A stretch of 64,000 bases of DNA from Enhygromyxa salina (GCF_002994635.1 NZ_PVNL01000119.1:59189-123188); one strand, 5' to 3'; shown: positions 35,833 through 45,468, counted from the first letter of the stretch. Numbers and translations: made by a program. The notes: a model not told the origin generated them from the sequence alone.

Positions 35833-37362
35833 ATGCGAAGTGACAACCTGCGAGCCGTAATCATCTCGGGCACCTGTGCCGCCTTCACGTTCGGCTGTGC
35901 GACCGGCGAGTCCGACGACGGCGACGTGTTCTTGACGTTGACGACGCAGAACCCCACGTCGGTCGGCGACGGCGACGGCGACCGCGAGACTGGCAGCGAC
36001 GACCACCAAGCAGACGACACCGGCGATAGCTCGGCCCCGGATCCGACCTGTGATGACGCCGAGCAAAACCAGATGGAGACCGACCTCGACTGCGGCGGTC
36101 CCAACTGTGATCCATGCGCGAATGGCTTCGCGTGCGTGATGAACAGTGACTGCCTGAGCGACAGCTGCGTCGGCAACGTCTGCATTGAGCCGTCGTGCTC
36201 GGATGGGGTCCAAAACGGCGACGAGACCGACGTCGACTGTGGCGGCGCGGCCTGTGATGCATGCGAGGACAACCTCGGCTGCGCGATCGCGGCGGACTGC
36301 CTGAGCGGGGTGTGCTCGGGGGGCGTGTGCTCACCACCCGCGTGTGGCGACGGCGTGTTGAACGGCAGCGAGACCGACGTGGACTGCGGCGGCACGTGCC
36401 CAGGCTGCGCCGAGGGTGGGGCGTGCGCGATGGACCTGGACTGCCTCTCGCAGTTTTGCGACGCCAACGCCTGCGCCCCAGCCGACTGCCTCGTCGACGC
36501 CGACTGCGGTGCGTTCAACGGCGACTGCACGGCGGGCGTGTGCAACGTCGAGAAGGTCTGCGAGTCGTCGCCGGTCAACCAAAATGGTGCGTGCGACGAC
36601 GGCAACCTGTGCACCTCCGGCGAGGTCTGCTCGGCGGGCAACTGCGGCGGCGGGGTGCCGCTCGACTGCAGCCAGCTGAGCAACGCGTGCAACGTGGGGG
36701 TCTGCAACCAGAACAACGGCCAGTGCGCGCAGCAGTCGGCCAACGACGGCAACCCCTGCAACGACAGCAACCAGTGCACGGTCGCCGAGGTCTGCAACAT
36801 TGGCGAGTGCGAGGATCCGAACGCGCCGGGCTATGTGTTCTTCGAGGACTTCGCCAACAACAGCGCGGGCTGGCAGCTCGGGACCGAGTGGCAGATCGGG
36901 GCGGCGGCGGCCTCGAACTGCGCGGCCTCGTGCCCCGGCAACGATCCGGCCACGGATCACACCCCGACCAATGACAACGGGATCGCGGGTGTGGTCATTG
37001 GCGGCTGCGCGAGCGTGGCGCTCCACGCCGACTACTGCATCACGAGCCCGGTCATCAATACCGCCGCAATGAACACGGTGTGGCTGACCTACTGGCGTCA
37101 CCTCCACACCGACTACTCGCCCTACATGGTCTCGACGGTGCAGGTGTACAACGGCAACACCTGGCAACAGGTGTACACCACCAGCAACACGTGCATGAAC
37201 GACCTGGCCTGGACCGAGGTTGGCCACAACGTGACGGCCTACAAGAACGCCAACTTCCGCGTTCGCTTCTGTCATAACGTTGGCAGCAACGGCGCGTACA
37301 CTGCCGGTCACTGGAACATCGACGACGTGACCATCGGCCCCGCTCAGTGCACGCCGGGCTGA
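35833..37362 (+). CDS. Cys-rich lipoprotein with C-terminal lectin-like domain
   Basis: A 509-aa predicted lipoprotein (CAAFTFG|C). A short GDGDGD spacer precedes four repeated blocks of the form NGDETDVDCGG...C..C (each about 40-50 residues, with C-x2-C pairs). Further Cys-rich units (NACNVGVCNQNNGQC and similar) follow, then a C-terminal domain of about 180 residues (FFEDFANNSAGWQLGTEWQIG and a later WNIDDVTIG). That last part looks like a MAM/concanavalin-like fold. The start is the ATG at 35833. This is a surface adhesion-type protein by pattern; the ligand is unknown. Confidence 0.78.
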   Translation: MRSDNLRAVIISGTCAAFTFGCATGESDDGDVFLTLTTQNPTSVGDGDGDRETGSDDHQADDTGDSSAPDPTCDDAEQNQMETDLDCGGPNCDPCANGFACVMNSDCLSDSCVGNVCIEPSCSDGVQNGDETDVDCGGAACDACEDNLGCAIAADCLSGVCSGGVCSPPACGDGVLNGSETDVDCGGTCPGCAEGGACAMDLDCLSQFCDANACAPADCLVDADCGAFNGDCTAGVCNVEKVCESSPVNQNGACDDGNLCTSGEVCSAGNCGGGVPLDCSQLSNACNVGVCNQNNGQCAQQSANDGNPCNDSNQCTVAEVCNIGECEDPNAPGYVFFEDFANNSAGWQLGTEWQIGAAAASNCAASCPGNDPATDHTPTNDNGIAGVVIGGCASVALHADYCITSPVINTAAMNTVWLTYWRHLHTDYSPYMVSTVQVYNGNTWQQVYTTSNTCMNDLAWTEVGHNVTAYKNANFRVRFCHNVGSNGAYTAGHWNIDDVTIGPAQCTPG

Positions 37363-37410
37363 ACGGGTGTCGATCAACCACGTGAGCCCAGAACAGGGTA
37401 GGGTCGCGCG

Positions 37411-38460
37411 ATGCGCTGCTCGCTCCTACCCTTGCTTCCTGTCTGTGCCTGTCTCGCGCTGGGGGCCGCCTGCGCCGACGAACCTGCCGCTGATTCCGAG
37501 ACCGGATCGGCGACGGAGAGTGGTGACGGCGACGGAGATCCAGGCGACGGCGACGGCGATCCCGGAGACGGAGACGGCGACGGCGATCCGGGCGACGGCG
37601 ACGGAGATCCGGGCGATGGAGACGGAGACGGGGACGGAGATGGAGACTCGGGCGACGGCGACGGCGATCCGCTCGAGTGCAGCGACCCCGCGCCCGAGTG
37701 GATCTTCTGCGACGACTTCGAGTCCGACGCGCCCATGGTCGCAGACGGCCGCTACTTCGAGTATGGCGACGACGAGGGCGACTTTGTCGTCACGCCGGGC
37801 GCGGGCTACGGCGGCACCCAGGGCATGCGCACCCACTTCGAGCCAGGCGAGGTCGAAGCCGGCGGCATGAAGCTGGGCTTTGGCCGCAACCCCAACGGCT
37901 ACATGAACAAGGGCATTCGCCCCGACGAGGACTTCCGCGAGATCTGGTACCGCATGTACCTGCGCAACGACGACGGCTGGACCGGCAACCCGGCCAAGCT
38001 CTCGCGCGCGACGATCTTCAGCTCGGCCGACGACTGGTCGCAAGCCATGATCGCCCACCTGTGGAGCGACGGCAACGCGCACCTGTTGCTCGATCCCGCC
38101 AGCTGCGTCGAGGACGGACAGGTCGTGTGCCAGGGCTACAACGACTTCGCCAACCTCAGCTGGCTGGGCAACCTGTCCGGGCAGACGCCGCTGTTCTCGA
38201 CCGAGCTGTCGGGCCAGTGGTTCTGCGTCGAGGCGCACGTGAAGCTCAATGATCCGGGCATGCAAAATGGCGTGCAGGAGTTTTGGATCGACGGTCAGCT
38301 CGAGGCCCAGCGCGATGGCCTGGACTTTGTCGGCACCTGGACCGAGTACGGCATCAACGCGGTGTTCTTCGAGAACTACTGGAACGACGGCTCGCCGCAG
38401 GACCAGGGCCGCGACTTCGACAACATCGTGGTCTCGACGGCGCCGATCGGCTGCCTGTGA
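37411..38460 (+). CDS. GDGDGDP lipoprotein with jelly-roll lyase-like domain
   Basis: A 349-aa predicted lipoprotein: signal ending LGAA|C, about 60 residues of GDGDGDP and GDGDGDGD spacer, then a domain of about 250 residues. It begins FCDDFESDAPMVADGRYFEY and includes FREIWYRMYLRNDDGW and VQEFWIDGQLEAQRDGL, ending DFDNIVVSTAPIGC. This pattern, in which an opening F-x-D-D-F-E-S leads to a closing D-F-D-N-I-V-V strand, resembles concanavalin-like/heparin-lyase-like folds. Catalysis is not certain. The start is the ATG at 37411. Confidence 0.72.
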   Translation: MRCSLLPLLPVCACLALGAACADEPAADSETGSATESGDGDGDPGDGDGDPGDGDGDGDPGDGDGDPGDGDGDGDGDGDSGDGDGDPLECSDPAPEWIFCDDFESDAPMVADGRYFEYGDDEGDFVVTPGAGYGGTQGMRTHFEPGEVEAGGMKLGFGRNPNGYMNKGIRPDEDFREIWYRMYLRNDDGWTGNPAKLSRATIFSSADDWSQAMIAHLWSDGNAHLLLDPASCVEDGQVVCQGYNDFANLSWLGNLSGQTPLFSTELSGQWFCVEAHVKLNDPGMQNGVQEFWIDGQLEAQRDGLDFVGTWTEYGINAVFFENYWNDGSPQDQGRDFDNIVVSTAPIGCL

Positions 38461-39426
38461 TCACGGCTGCGTCAGCGCGACCGGGTGTGGCAGCGGCTCG
38501 CCGCGGACCCCGGCGAGCAGGTTGAGGCACGCGAGCTCGGCCATGCGCCTGCGGGTGGTGTGGGTCGCCGAGCCGATGTGCGGCAAGATCAGGCAGCCAG
38601 GCGCGGCGAACAGCGGGTGCGCGGGCGGCAGCGGCTCGGGCGAGGTGACGTCGAGCGCCGCGCCGCGCAGGCGACCCGTGGTGAGCGCGGCCAGCAGCGC
38701 GTCTTGATCGACGATCGCCCCGCGCGAGGTGTTGATCAGGATCGCCTCGGGCTTCATCTGCTCGAGCGCGGCTGCGTCGATCATGCCCTGGGTCTCGTCG
38801 GTCAGCGGCACGTGCAATGTCACGATGTCGGCGCGGGCGAGCAGCTCGGTGAAGCTCAGCCGCTGCGCGCCGAGCTTGGCGGCGTCGGGGTGATCGTGAT
38901 CCGAGCGCCCGACGTAGCAAATCTGCATGCCAAACCCGCGGGCCCGCTCGGCGACCGCGTAGCCAATTTTGCCGAGCCCGACGACCCCCAGGGTGGTCCC
39001 GCGCAGCTCGACGCCCAGCCAGCCGTCGGGGGTCCAGGTGTGCCAGCGACCCTCGCGGGCGTCGAGCGCGGCCTCGTCAATCCGGCGGGCGGCGGCGAGC
39101 AGCAAGGCCATGGTCAGGTCGGCGGTCGCGTCGGTCAGCACGCCCGGGGTGTTGCCCAGCGCGACGCCCCGCGCGGCGCAGGCCGGGATCACCACGTTGT
39201 CGTAGCCAACCGCCATGTTGCTGACCACGCGCAGCGCAGGCAGGCGCACGAGCAGCTCGAGGTCGACGGGCATGGTCAGCAGCGAGAGCAGGCCGACGAC
39301 CTCGGGCAGGCGCGGGGTCGGAACCGCGTCGATCCCAACGATCACCTCGCAGCCGGCCTCGGGCTGGTCGAGCCGCGCGAGCCACTCGCGGGGCACCTCG
39401 GGTGGGACGACGACCAGGTGGGTCAC
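38461..39426 (-). CDS. D-isomer-specific 2-hydroxyacid dehydrogenase
   Basis: A 321-aa NAD(P)-dependent dehydrogenase of the glyoxylate/hydroxypyruvate reductase type. Visible are the catalytic Arg region LINTSRGAIVDQDALLAAL, the Rossmann motif LGVVGLGKIGYAVAERARGFGM, and the Glu and His of ALDVTSPEPLPPAHPLF and LILPHIGSAT. It would reduce glyoxylate or hydroxypyruvate, making D-glycerate. A glycerate kinase gene lies 8 kb away on the same strand, which fits, though the two are not adjacent. The GTG start at 39426 overlaps the stop of the upstream lipoprotein gene. Confidence 0.88.
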   Translation of the reverse strand: MTHLVVVPPEVPREWLARLDQPEAGCEVIVGIDAVPTPRLPEVVGLLSLLTMPVDLELLVRLPALRVVSNMAVGYDNVVIPACAARGVALGNTPGVLTDATADLTMALLLAAARRIDEAALDAREGRWHTWTPDGWLGVELRGTTLGVVGLGKIGYAVAERARGFGMQICYVGRSDHDHPDAAKLGAQRLSFTELLARADIVTLHVPLTDETQGMIDAAALEQMKPEAILINTSRGAIVDQDALLAALTTGRLRGAALDVTSPEPLPPAHPLFAAPGCLILPHIGSATHTTRRRMAELACLNLLAGVRGEPLPHPVALTQP

Positions 39427-40346
39427 GGCGCCGCCGCTCCGATCGCGTCGGGCAGCTGCGCGAGCGCGTCCTTGGCGTTGGGATGGTTGTCGAGTTGCTC
39501 GGCCAGCCACTGTGGATCGAAGCGCTCGAGCACGTCGCGCAGGCCGTGCCAGCACGGCCCGATCGAGCCGTCGAGCTGGCGGCGCAGCCAGAACCCCGCG
39601 GCCATCGGGGTGGTCAGGGTCGTGCCATCCCAGTTGCCGTCGAACTCGGGCATGCTCTTGGTGTAGTGGCGCTCGAGCCACTCGATCCCGTGCTGGCCGT
39701 TGGAGGTGTCGCGCAGGTAGCTCTGGGCTTCGGTGGCGATCGAATATTGCTGATGCAGCTCGAACAGGCTGACCGCCATCATGCGAAAGAACCGGTAGAA
39801 CACCCGATCATAGGCCAATTGGACCGGGACACCGTCAATGTACTGATTGGGCGCGGGCAGCAATTTTGCGCGGGCCCAGAAGATGATCTCCGGGTTGACG
39901 GTGTCAAACGGCAGGCTGGACCCGGGCAAGGTCGCGCTCACGCCAGCGAAGCGCTCGATCGGCCGAAGATCACTGTAGCTCGCGGGCGGCTGCCCCACGA
40001 TGTCGCCGACGCAATTGTTGAGGTTGCCGTAGTAGAGGATCCCGCTGATCCCGGCCATGAACACGCCAAACTGACGCTGGTTGAACGCGAACGGCTCACC
40101 CTCGTAGGTGAACATGTAAGAGTAGGGGTCGTTGAACCAGCACCGGTAGATCTGCGCGGCTTGTTCGGACAGCGGCTCGAACACGCGACGGCCGGCGGCG
40201 CCGACCTGCGACTCGACGAACACGGGCGGGTCGCTGCGGGTGGTCGTGCGGGCCTCGATCTCGGGCAGCGTCGCCGGCACCGTACGGCACGCGAGCGTCA
40301 GCATCGCGACCACGCCGAGCGGGAGCAGAGGGCGGAGGGGAGCCAT
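39423..40346 (-). CDS. lipoprotein, unknown function
   Basis: A 307-aa predicted lipoprotein with signal GVVAMLTLA|C. The mature part is mostly helical and aromatic-rich (YRCWFNDPYSYMFTYEGEPF and YRFFRMMAVSLFELHQQYSI), with an HYTKSMPEFDGNWDGTTL segment. I do not recognise a family. The stop TGA overlaps the GTG of the dehydrogenase gene (GTGA), indicating translational coupling. The frame stays open upstream but that is antisense to other genes; the ATG at 40346 has the signal peptide. Confidence 0.65.
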   Translation of the reverse strand: MAPLRPLLPLGVVAMLTLACRTVPATLPEIEARTTTRSDPPVFVESQVGAAGRRVFEPLSEQAAQIYRCWFNDPYSYMFTYEGEPFAFNQRQFGVFMAGISGILYYGNLNNCVGDIVGQPPASYSDLRPIERFAGVSATLPGSSLPFDTVNPEIIFWARAKLLPAPNQYIDGVPVQLAYDRVFYRFFRMMAVSLFELHQQYSIATEAQSYLRDTSNGQHGIEWLERHYTKSMPEFDGNWDGTTLTTPMAAGFWLRRQLDGSIGPCWHGLRDVLERFDPQWLAEQLDNHPNAKDALAQLPDAIGAAAP

Positions 40347-40412
40347 TGGCCGCGATCTAAGCACGACGGAGAGGGCAAGGGTAGCGCGGCCGGATGCTGC
40401 TACCCTGGCGGC

Positions 40413-40829
40413 ATGGCGAACCCACCCAAGGACCCCACCATGCAAGTTCCGTTGATCCTGTGGGCCGCGATGTTGGTCAGTCACATCCTGTTCCTCGTCG
40501 TCGGGCACGTCGCTCGCCCGCCCGACGGCGCAGGCGCTGGTGACGTCCAGATGATCTCGATCACGCTGACCGGGGTCGGGGTCGTGGTCGCGCTCCTCAG
40601 CGCCCTGGGCGTGCCACTGTTCGCCCGGACTCAGGCGTTCTTGACCGCGATGATCCTGCGCTTCGCGCTCGCCGAGGCGGTGTCGATCTTCGGCCTGACC
40701 CTGGCGATGCTCGGCGCTGACATGCAGTGGACGTATGCCCTGACCGCGCTCGGGGTCATGGCCCACATCGCGGCGTTTCCGAGCGAGCGCGAGCGCGAGG
40801 CTCACGAGCGGCGTCGGGGTGGTGCGTAG
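40413..40829 (+). CDS. four-helix membrane protein
   Basis: A 138-aa protein with four hydrophobic helices: VPLILWAAMLVSHILFLVVG, ITLTGVGVVVALLSALGVPLF, AFLTAMILRFALAEAVSIF and TYALTALGVMAHIAAF. A basic tail follows (SEREREAHERRRGGA). I do not recognise a named family; the size recalls small DUF-type membrane proteins. The start is the ATG at 40413. The HEAT-repeat gene begins at the very next base after its stop, so they are co-transcribed. Confidence 0.65.
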   Translation: MANPPKDPTMQVPLILWAAMLVSHILFLVVGHVARPPDGAGAGDVQMISITLTGVGVVVALLSALGVPLFARTQAFLTAMILRFALAEAVSIFGLTLAMLGADMQWTYALTALGVMAHIAAFPSEREREAHERRRGGA

Positions 40830-41810
40830 GTGGCCAAGCGCGACCGCACGCTCGAGGCGCTGGACCGGCTCGCGGAGGCCGTGACGGATCCGCACTCGAA
40901 GTCTGCCCAGGCGGCGCTGACCAAGGCTCTGGGGGCTCGCTCCAACCTGGTGGTCGCGGCCGCGCTCGAGGTCATCTGCGAGCACGAGCTGACCGGGTTC
41001 GAGGCGGCCATGCGCGCGGCCTTCGACAGGGCGATGACCGATCCGGTGCGCAGCGATCCTGACTGCCGAACCAAGGTTGGGGTCGTCAAGGCGCTGGACC
41101 TGCTCGGCGAGCCAGCGGACGAGCTGTTCTCGATCGCCGTCCGGCACGTGCAGCCCGAGCCGGTGTGGGGTGGCTCGCAGGACACCGCGGTGGCGCTGCG
41201 CGGGATCTCGGCGATGGCTTTGGTCAACCGCCGCCATCCAGACGCCATGGTCGAGCTGGCGCGGCTGCTCGCAGACCCCGAGCGCGAGGCCCGAAGGATG
41301 GCCGCCGACGCGGTCGCGGCCAGCGGTGACGTGGCGGCCGGGGTTCCGTTGCTGATCCTCAGGATCCGCGCGGGCGACCCCGAGCCGGAGGTGCTCGGGG
41401 CCTGCTTTGCCGCGCTGCTGGCCCTCGACGGCGAGGACTCGTTCGGGTTTGTGGTCGAGCACCTGCGCGCGCGCGATGAGTTGGTGGTCGAGGCCGCCGC
41501 GCTCGCGCTCGGACAGGAGCGGCCGCCGGGGGCGCTCTCGGCGTTGCGCGAGTTTGTCGAGGGCACGCTGCTCGGGCCACGCAGGATCGGGCTGCTGGCG
41601 ATCTCGATGCTGCGCAGCGAGGACGCGTGGGGGTACCTGCTCGAGCTGGTCGCCGACGCGCCGACGGGCCTGGCCCGCGACGCGATCGAGGCGCTGGGGG
41701 TCTACAGCGAGCTGGGGGATCTGGCCGCGCGCACCCGCGAGGCGGCGGCTGGGCGGGCAGACGAGGGCGCGGGGCTCGAGCGCAGCCTGGCCGAGGCGTT
41801 CGGCGACTGA
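40830..41810 (+). CDS. HEAT-repeat protein
   Basis: A 326-aa soluble protein of paired helices. Segments such as VALRGISAMALVNRRHPDAMVELARLL are joined to further Ala/Leu-rich units (ARRMAADAVAASGDVAAGVP) in a HEAT-like series, giving a curved protein-binding scaffold. The start is a GTG that directly follows the TAG of the previous gene. Partners are unknown. Neighbouring genes do not point to a specific pathway. Confidence 0.72.
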   Translation: MAKRDRTLEALDRLAEAVTDPHSKSAQAALTKALGARSNLVVAAALEVICEHELTGFEAAMRAAFDRAMTDPVRSDPDCRTKVGVVKALDLLGEPADELFSIAVRHVQPEPVWGGSQDTAVALRGISAMALVNRRHPDAMVELARLLADPEREARRMAADAVAASGDVAAGVPLLILRIRAGDPEPEVLGACFAALLALDGEDSFGFVVEHLRARDELVVEAAALALGQERPPGALSALREFVEGTLLGPRRIGLLAISMLRSEDAWGYLLELVADAPTGLARDAIEALGVYSELGDLAARTREAAAGRADEGAGLERSLAEAFGD

Positions 41811-41823
41811 CGCGGTCGCCAGT

Positions 41824-42723
41824 GTGTCTGCGGATCGCTTGCGGCGCGGCCTCGCTGCCGCGATCCTGTCGGCGATGCGGGAGCGCTTCGACAAGAAGTT
41901 CGGAGGCGACTTTCTGGCCCAGATCCCCAGCGCGCCCGGTGTCTACCGCATGTATGACCGGGCAGGAGCGCTGATCTACGTGGGCAAGGCCAAGGATCTG
42001 CGCAAGCGCCTGTCGCAGTACCGCAACGCCGGCCCCGAGCGGAGTCGCAAGAAGATGCGCGCGTTGGTCCGGTCTGCCACGCGGATCGTCGTCGAGCAGC
42101 ACGAGTCGGAGCTCGACGCATGCCTCGCGGAGATCCGCCTGATCCAGGCCCACCGGCCCAAGCGCAACGTGGAGTTCGCCTATGAGTTCTTGTACCCCTT
42201 CATCGGCGTCGCGGCGGACGGGAGCTTGCTGCGATGGTGCCTGACGACCGTGCCCGAGCAGTTTGAAGGCTACGAGTTGCATGGCGCGTACCGGTCGCGC
42301 GACGTCACGGGCACGGCCTTCTTTGCGATGATGCGGCTGTTTGGATATCTCGGCCACGCGCAGCCGCGTCGGACCCTCGGCGCCGACGCGGACAAGGACT
42401 ACTCCTACGTGTTCGAATTTCGCCAGCTCCCAGCCCAGACGCGGGCCGGGTGGACGCAGCTGCTCCGCGGCGCGAGCGACGACGCGCTCGCCGATACTGC
42501 GGTGGCCTTGCTCGACAAGGTCAAGGCTCGGTCGCAGTCTTCGGAGGTCGAGGCTGACCTGCTCGCGGTCGACACATTCTATCGGGAGCAGGCGCGGCCG
42601 CTGCGGCTGATGGCCGACGCCGCGAACCATGTGGCGTGGCCGGTCGCCGCCGCCGCGAGGGACCCGCTGCAAGCGATGTGGAGGCTCCGGGAAGCTCAGT
42701 CCGAGGCGCAGGTCAGCGCGTAG
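41824..42723 (+). CDS. GIY-YIG endonuclease, UvrC N-domain-like
   Basis: A 299-aa protein. The GIY-YIG core reads PGVYRMYDRAGALIYVGKAK, then DLRKRLSQYR, with the conserved Arg and later Glu (HESELDACLAEIRLIQAHRP). The rest does not contain the UvrB-binding or C-terminal nuclease parts of UvrC, so it is closer to Cho-like or exonuclease-associated GIY-YIG proteins. It probably cuts DNA in repair. The GTG at 41824 lies 13 bases after the HEAT gene; an ATG at 41875 is possible. Its end overlaps the convergent VWA gene by 28 bases. Confidence 0.82.
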   Translation: MSADRLRRGLAAAILSAMRERFDKKFGGDFLAQIPSAPGVYRMYDRAGALIYVGKAKDLRKRLSQYRNAGPERSRKKMRALVRSATRIVVEQHESELDACLAEIRLIQAHRPKRNVEFAYEFLYPFIGVAADGSLLRWCLTTVPEQFEGYELHGAYRSRDVTGTAFFAMMRLFGYLGHAQPRRTLGADADKDYSYVFEFRQLPAQTRAGWTQLLRGASDDALADTAVALLDKVKARSQSSEVEADLLAVDTFYREQARPLRLMADAANHVAWPVAAAARDPLQAMWRLREAQSEAQVSA

Positions 42724-44315
42724 ACGCTGTCGCGGGGGACAGGGAGCGTCCCTGGACGAACGGCGATGCTGACCTCCAGCGGGCGCTCCGCGTCGACGCA
42801 GATGTCACTGATGTCGTCGTAGAGACTCTCGGTCTGCTGGTCTGAGTCGGTCAACAGCACGTGGCAGCGATCGGCGCCAGCGGGCACGGCGTAGTTCAGG
42901 TTCGCGTCGAGGACGAACCCCTGCTCGTCGCGGACGCAGGGCGGCACTGGCCAGGTCTCGTCGGCGGCGGTGCGCACGATCAGCTCGCAGTCAGGCTCGA
43001 CCAGGACGGTGCTGGGGTCGGTGTCCGCGACTCCGACCGGTCCACACCATGGCGGAAGTTGCGGCCTGATCTTGTTGGCCACGCTCTCGAGCGCGGGGGT
43101 CCAGTCCGCGCTGCAGATCGAGGACGCCGCTCCGATCGGCGCGACCAGCTGGTAGAGCCGCCCAGGCGGCTGCGCGCGCTGGCCCATCGCGTTCTCGCAG
43201 CCGGGGCCCCAGCCAAACTCTTCGATCCATGCGGCGTCATCGGAGGGGGCGTAGCTGAGTAGACCGTTCGGTGTCACGCCGCCGATCATGCTCACGAATA
43301 CCCCCCGCTCGAGCCGCAGCGTGGCGAGCTTGGCCTCGAACTCGACCAGCGAGCGCAGCGTGGCGTCGGCGTAGTCGGTGGTCGGCTGACCGTGCGCGTC
43401 GCGGTCGATCGGCACGCAGCCGTCGGCGTCGCACGAGCTCCCCGCGTTGTGACACACCGCCGAGGTCGGGGCGTCGGCGGCGGGGTTGGACCAAAACACG
43501 CGCTCACCCTCGGGGTCGAACATCGACGCCGACGCGGCATGATGCGAGCAGTCGTCCTCGTCGCCGATGAACAAGATCATGAGCGGGGTGTCGTCGCGCA
43601 GGAACCCGAACGCAGGATCACCCGGGCTGCCCATGTGCTCGAGCGCGCGGCTGGCCGCCGCCAGCGGGCTCTCGAATTCGCAGCCGCCAAACCCCCGCAG
43701 CGCCGCGCAGCTGAGCGCGTGCTCGAAGCTGACATCTCCGGGCAGGTTGCCGCCGTAGCTGTTGTTGGCCGGCTCGAACCACGGGCGGATCGCAAGCTGC
43801 TCGGCGTAGTCGTCGAGCGGGCTGGGGCGCCGCGCGATCTGATCGTGGGGGCACGCGTCGTTGCAGATCTCGCGCTGGTCGACGACCTCGTCCGAAAATT
43901 CGCTCGGCGCCTCGAAGGCCTGGGGTGGCGCGGCGCGGCAGGTGTCGGTGAGCAGCTCGCCACCACGTGCGAGCGGGCCGGCGCAGGTCGGGCCGGGGAC
44001 GCTGGTCGTGGTGATCGCGACGCGGACGTCGAAGTCGACGTCATCGGCCAGCAGGACCTGCGCGATCGCGTCGAGGTTGGCTGCGAGCGTGGCTTGGTAC
44101 CCGCTCATCGAGCCCGAGTCGTCGACCACGATCAGGAGGTCGAGCCGGTCGGGCGCGGGGACCGGGACGACCATCCCGACCACCGCGGCTTGCTCGGGCG
44201 GATCCTCGACGCAGGCCGGACCCAGGGTGATGATCGAGAGGGAGAACCAGGCAGCAGCGCGCACGAGCACCGACGGTGCAAGCGCCGTGCTCGCTCGGGC
44301 GTCAGCAGCGACCAA
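42696..44315 (-). CDS. VWA-domain lipoprotein
   Basis: A 539-aa predicted lipoprotein (SIITLGPA|C). The von Willebrand A fold begins LDLLIVVDDSGSMSGYQATL, whose DxSxS is a metal-ion-dependent adhesion site. Further strands read VRVAITTTSVPG and LMILFIGDEDDCSHHAA. It carries many cysteines, likely in disulfides. The start is a TTG at 44315; internal GTGs at 44270 and 44264 are equally near the signal peptide. It is probably a surface adhesion protein. The last 28 bases overlap the GIY-YIG gene. Confidence 0.8.
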   Translation of the reverse strand: MVAADARASTALAPSVLVRAAAWFSLSIITLGPACVEDPPEQAAVVGMVVPVPAPDRLDLLIVVDDSGSMSGYQATLAANLDAIAQVLLADDVDFDVRVAITTTSVPGPTCAGPLARGGELLTDTCRAAPPQAFEAPSEFSDEVVDQREICNDACPHDQIARRPSPLDDYAEQLAIRPWFEPANNSYGGNLPGDVSFEHALSCAALRGFGGCEFESPLAAASRALEHMGSPGDPAFGFLRDDTPLMILFIGDEDDCSHHAASASMFDPEGERVFWSNPAADAPTSAVCHNAGSSCDADGCVPIDRDAHGQPTTDYADATLRSLVEFEAKLATLRLERGVFVSMIGGVTPNGLLSYAPSDDAAWIEEFGWGPGCENAMGQRAQPPGRLYQLVAPIGAASSICSADWTPALESVANKIRPQLPPWCGPVGVADTDPSTVLVEPDCELIVRTAADETWPVPPCVRDEQGFVLDANLNYAVPAGADRCHVLLTDSDQQTESLYDDISDICVDAERPLEVSIAVRPGTLPVPRDSVYALTCASD

Positions 44316-44363
44316 ATAAACGGCGTTTGTCGTGGGATCAGGCCAATCGAGTTGGCGGCTCGA

Positions 44364-45413
44364 TCAACTGGGTTGCGCCGCGATCCGCCAGCGCACCCGC
44401 TCGCCAGCCCGCAGCGGGACCAGCAGCTCATCGCCCAAGCTCAGGGTCTCGGGCACGGTCCAGGCCTCGCGCACCAGGTTGAGCATCACCCGGTTGCGGG
44501 GCAGCCCGTAGAAGTCCGGTCCATGAAAGCTGGCGAAGGCCTCGAGCCGGTCGAGCGCGCCCGCGGCCTCGAACACCTCGGCGTACAGCTCGATCGCAGC
44601 GTGGGCGGTGTAGATCCCCGCGCACCCACACGCGCTGTGCTTGTTGGCGATCGAGTGCGGCGCGCTGTCGGTGCCTAGAAAGTACTTCCCGGTGTTGGCG
44701 ACCGAGGTCGCGGCTTCCACCAGCGCCTCGCGGTGACGCTCGCGCTTGAGGACCGGCAGGCAATAGTGATGGGGCCGGAGTCCGCCGCTGAAGATCGCGT
44801 TGCGATTCAGCAGCAGGTGGTGGGCGGTGACCGTCGCCGCGGTGCGTGGGCCGGTCTCGCCGATCCACGCGACCGCGTCGGCGGTGGTGATGTGCTCGAG
44901 CACGATCTTGAGCTCGGGGTGGCGCCCGTGCAGCCGCGTGAGCGCGCCGTCGACGAACCGGGCCTCACGATCGAACACGTCGTCGTTGGGGTCGGTGGTC
45001 TCGCCGTGGATCAGCAGCGGCACCGCGTGCTCGGCCATCGCCTCGAACACCGGGGTCAGGGCGTCGAGGCTGGTCACGCCGGCCTCCGAGTTGGTCGTGG
45101 CGCCGGCCGGATAGAGCTTGACGCCGACCACCTGTGGCGTGGCCGCGACCTGCTGGATCTGCGCAGGGGTCGTGTCTGCGGTCAGATACAGGGTCATCAA
45201 CGGCTCGAAGGCCGAGCCAGGCGGGCGCGCGGCCAGGATCCGCTCACGGTAGCCGAGCGCCTGGGCCACGCTGACCACTGGCGGCTTCAGGTTTGGCATC
45301 ACCACCGCGCGGCCGAACCGGGCGGCGGTGTCGGCGATGACGGAGATCAGCTGATCCCCGTCGCGCAGGTGCAGGTGCCAGTCGTCGGGCTGGGTGATCG
45401 TGAGGCTATCCAT
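44364..45413 (-). CDS. pyrC: dihydroorotase (class II type)
   Basis: A 349-aa zinc enzyme of pyrimidine synthesis that closes carbamoyl aspartate to dihydroorotate. It shows DDWHLHLRDGDQL (His-x-His metal ligands), AVVMPNLKPPVV, then HGETTDPNDDVFDREA and LEHITTADAV with further His ligands. FLGTDSAPHS carries the catalytic Asp. The size of about 348 aa and the motifs match the class II PyrC of E. coli. It is downstream of thrS on the same strand with a 40-base gap of short repeats. Confidence 0.94.
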   Translation of the reverse strand: MDSLTITQPDDWHLHLRDGDQLISVIADTAARFGRAVVMPNLKPPVVSVAQALGYRERILAARPPGSAFEPLMTLYLTADTTPAQIQQVAATPQVVGVKLYPAGATTNSEAGVTSLDALTPVFEAMAEHAVPLLIHGETTDPNDDVFDREARFVDGALTRLHGRHPELKIVLEHITTADAVAWIGETGPRTAATVTAHHLLLNRNAIFSGGLRPHHYCLPVLKRERHREALVEAATSVANTGKYFLGTDSAPHSIANKHSACGCAGIYTAHAAIELYAEVFEAAGALDRLEAFASFHGPDFYGLPRNRVMLNLVREAWTVPETLSLGDELLVPLRAGERVRWRIAAQPS

Positions 45414-45417
45414 GCTG

Positions 45418-45468
45418 GTACTCGATCGACGACTCGACGACCTACTCGACGACCTACTCGACGACTAG
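45418..45468. repeat. short tandem repeat between thrS and pyrC
   Basis: The sequence CTACTCGACGAC is repeated three times, with degenerate CTCGACGAC-type units before it. It spans the thrS-pyrC gap and the very end of thrS. On the minus strand the last thrS codons (GTCGTCGAG) are part of it. It looks like a slippage tract. Confidence 0.5.
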
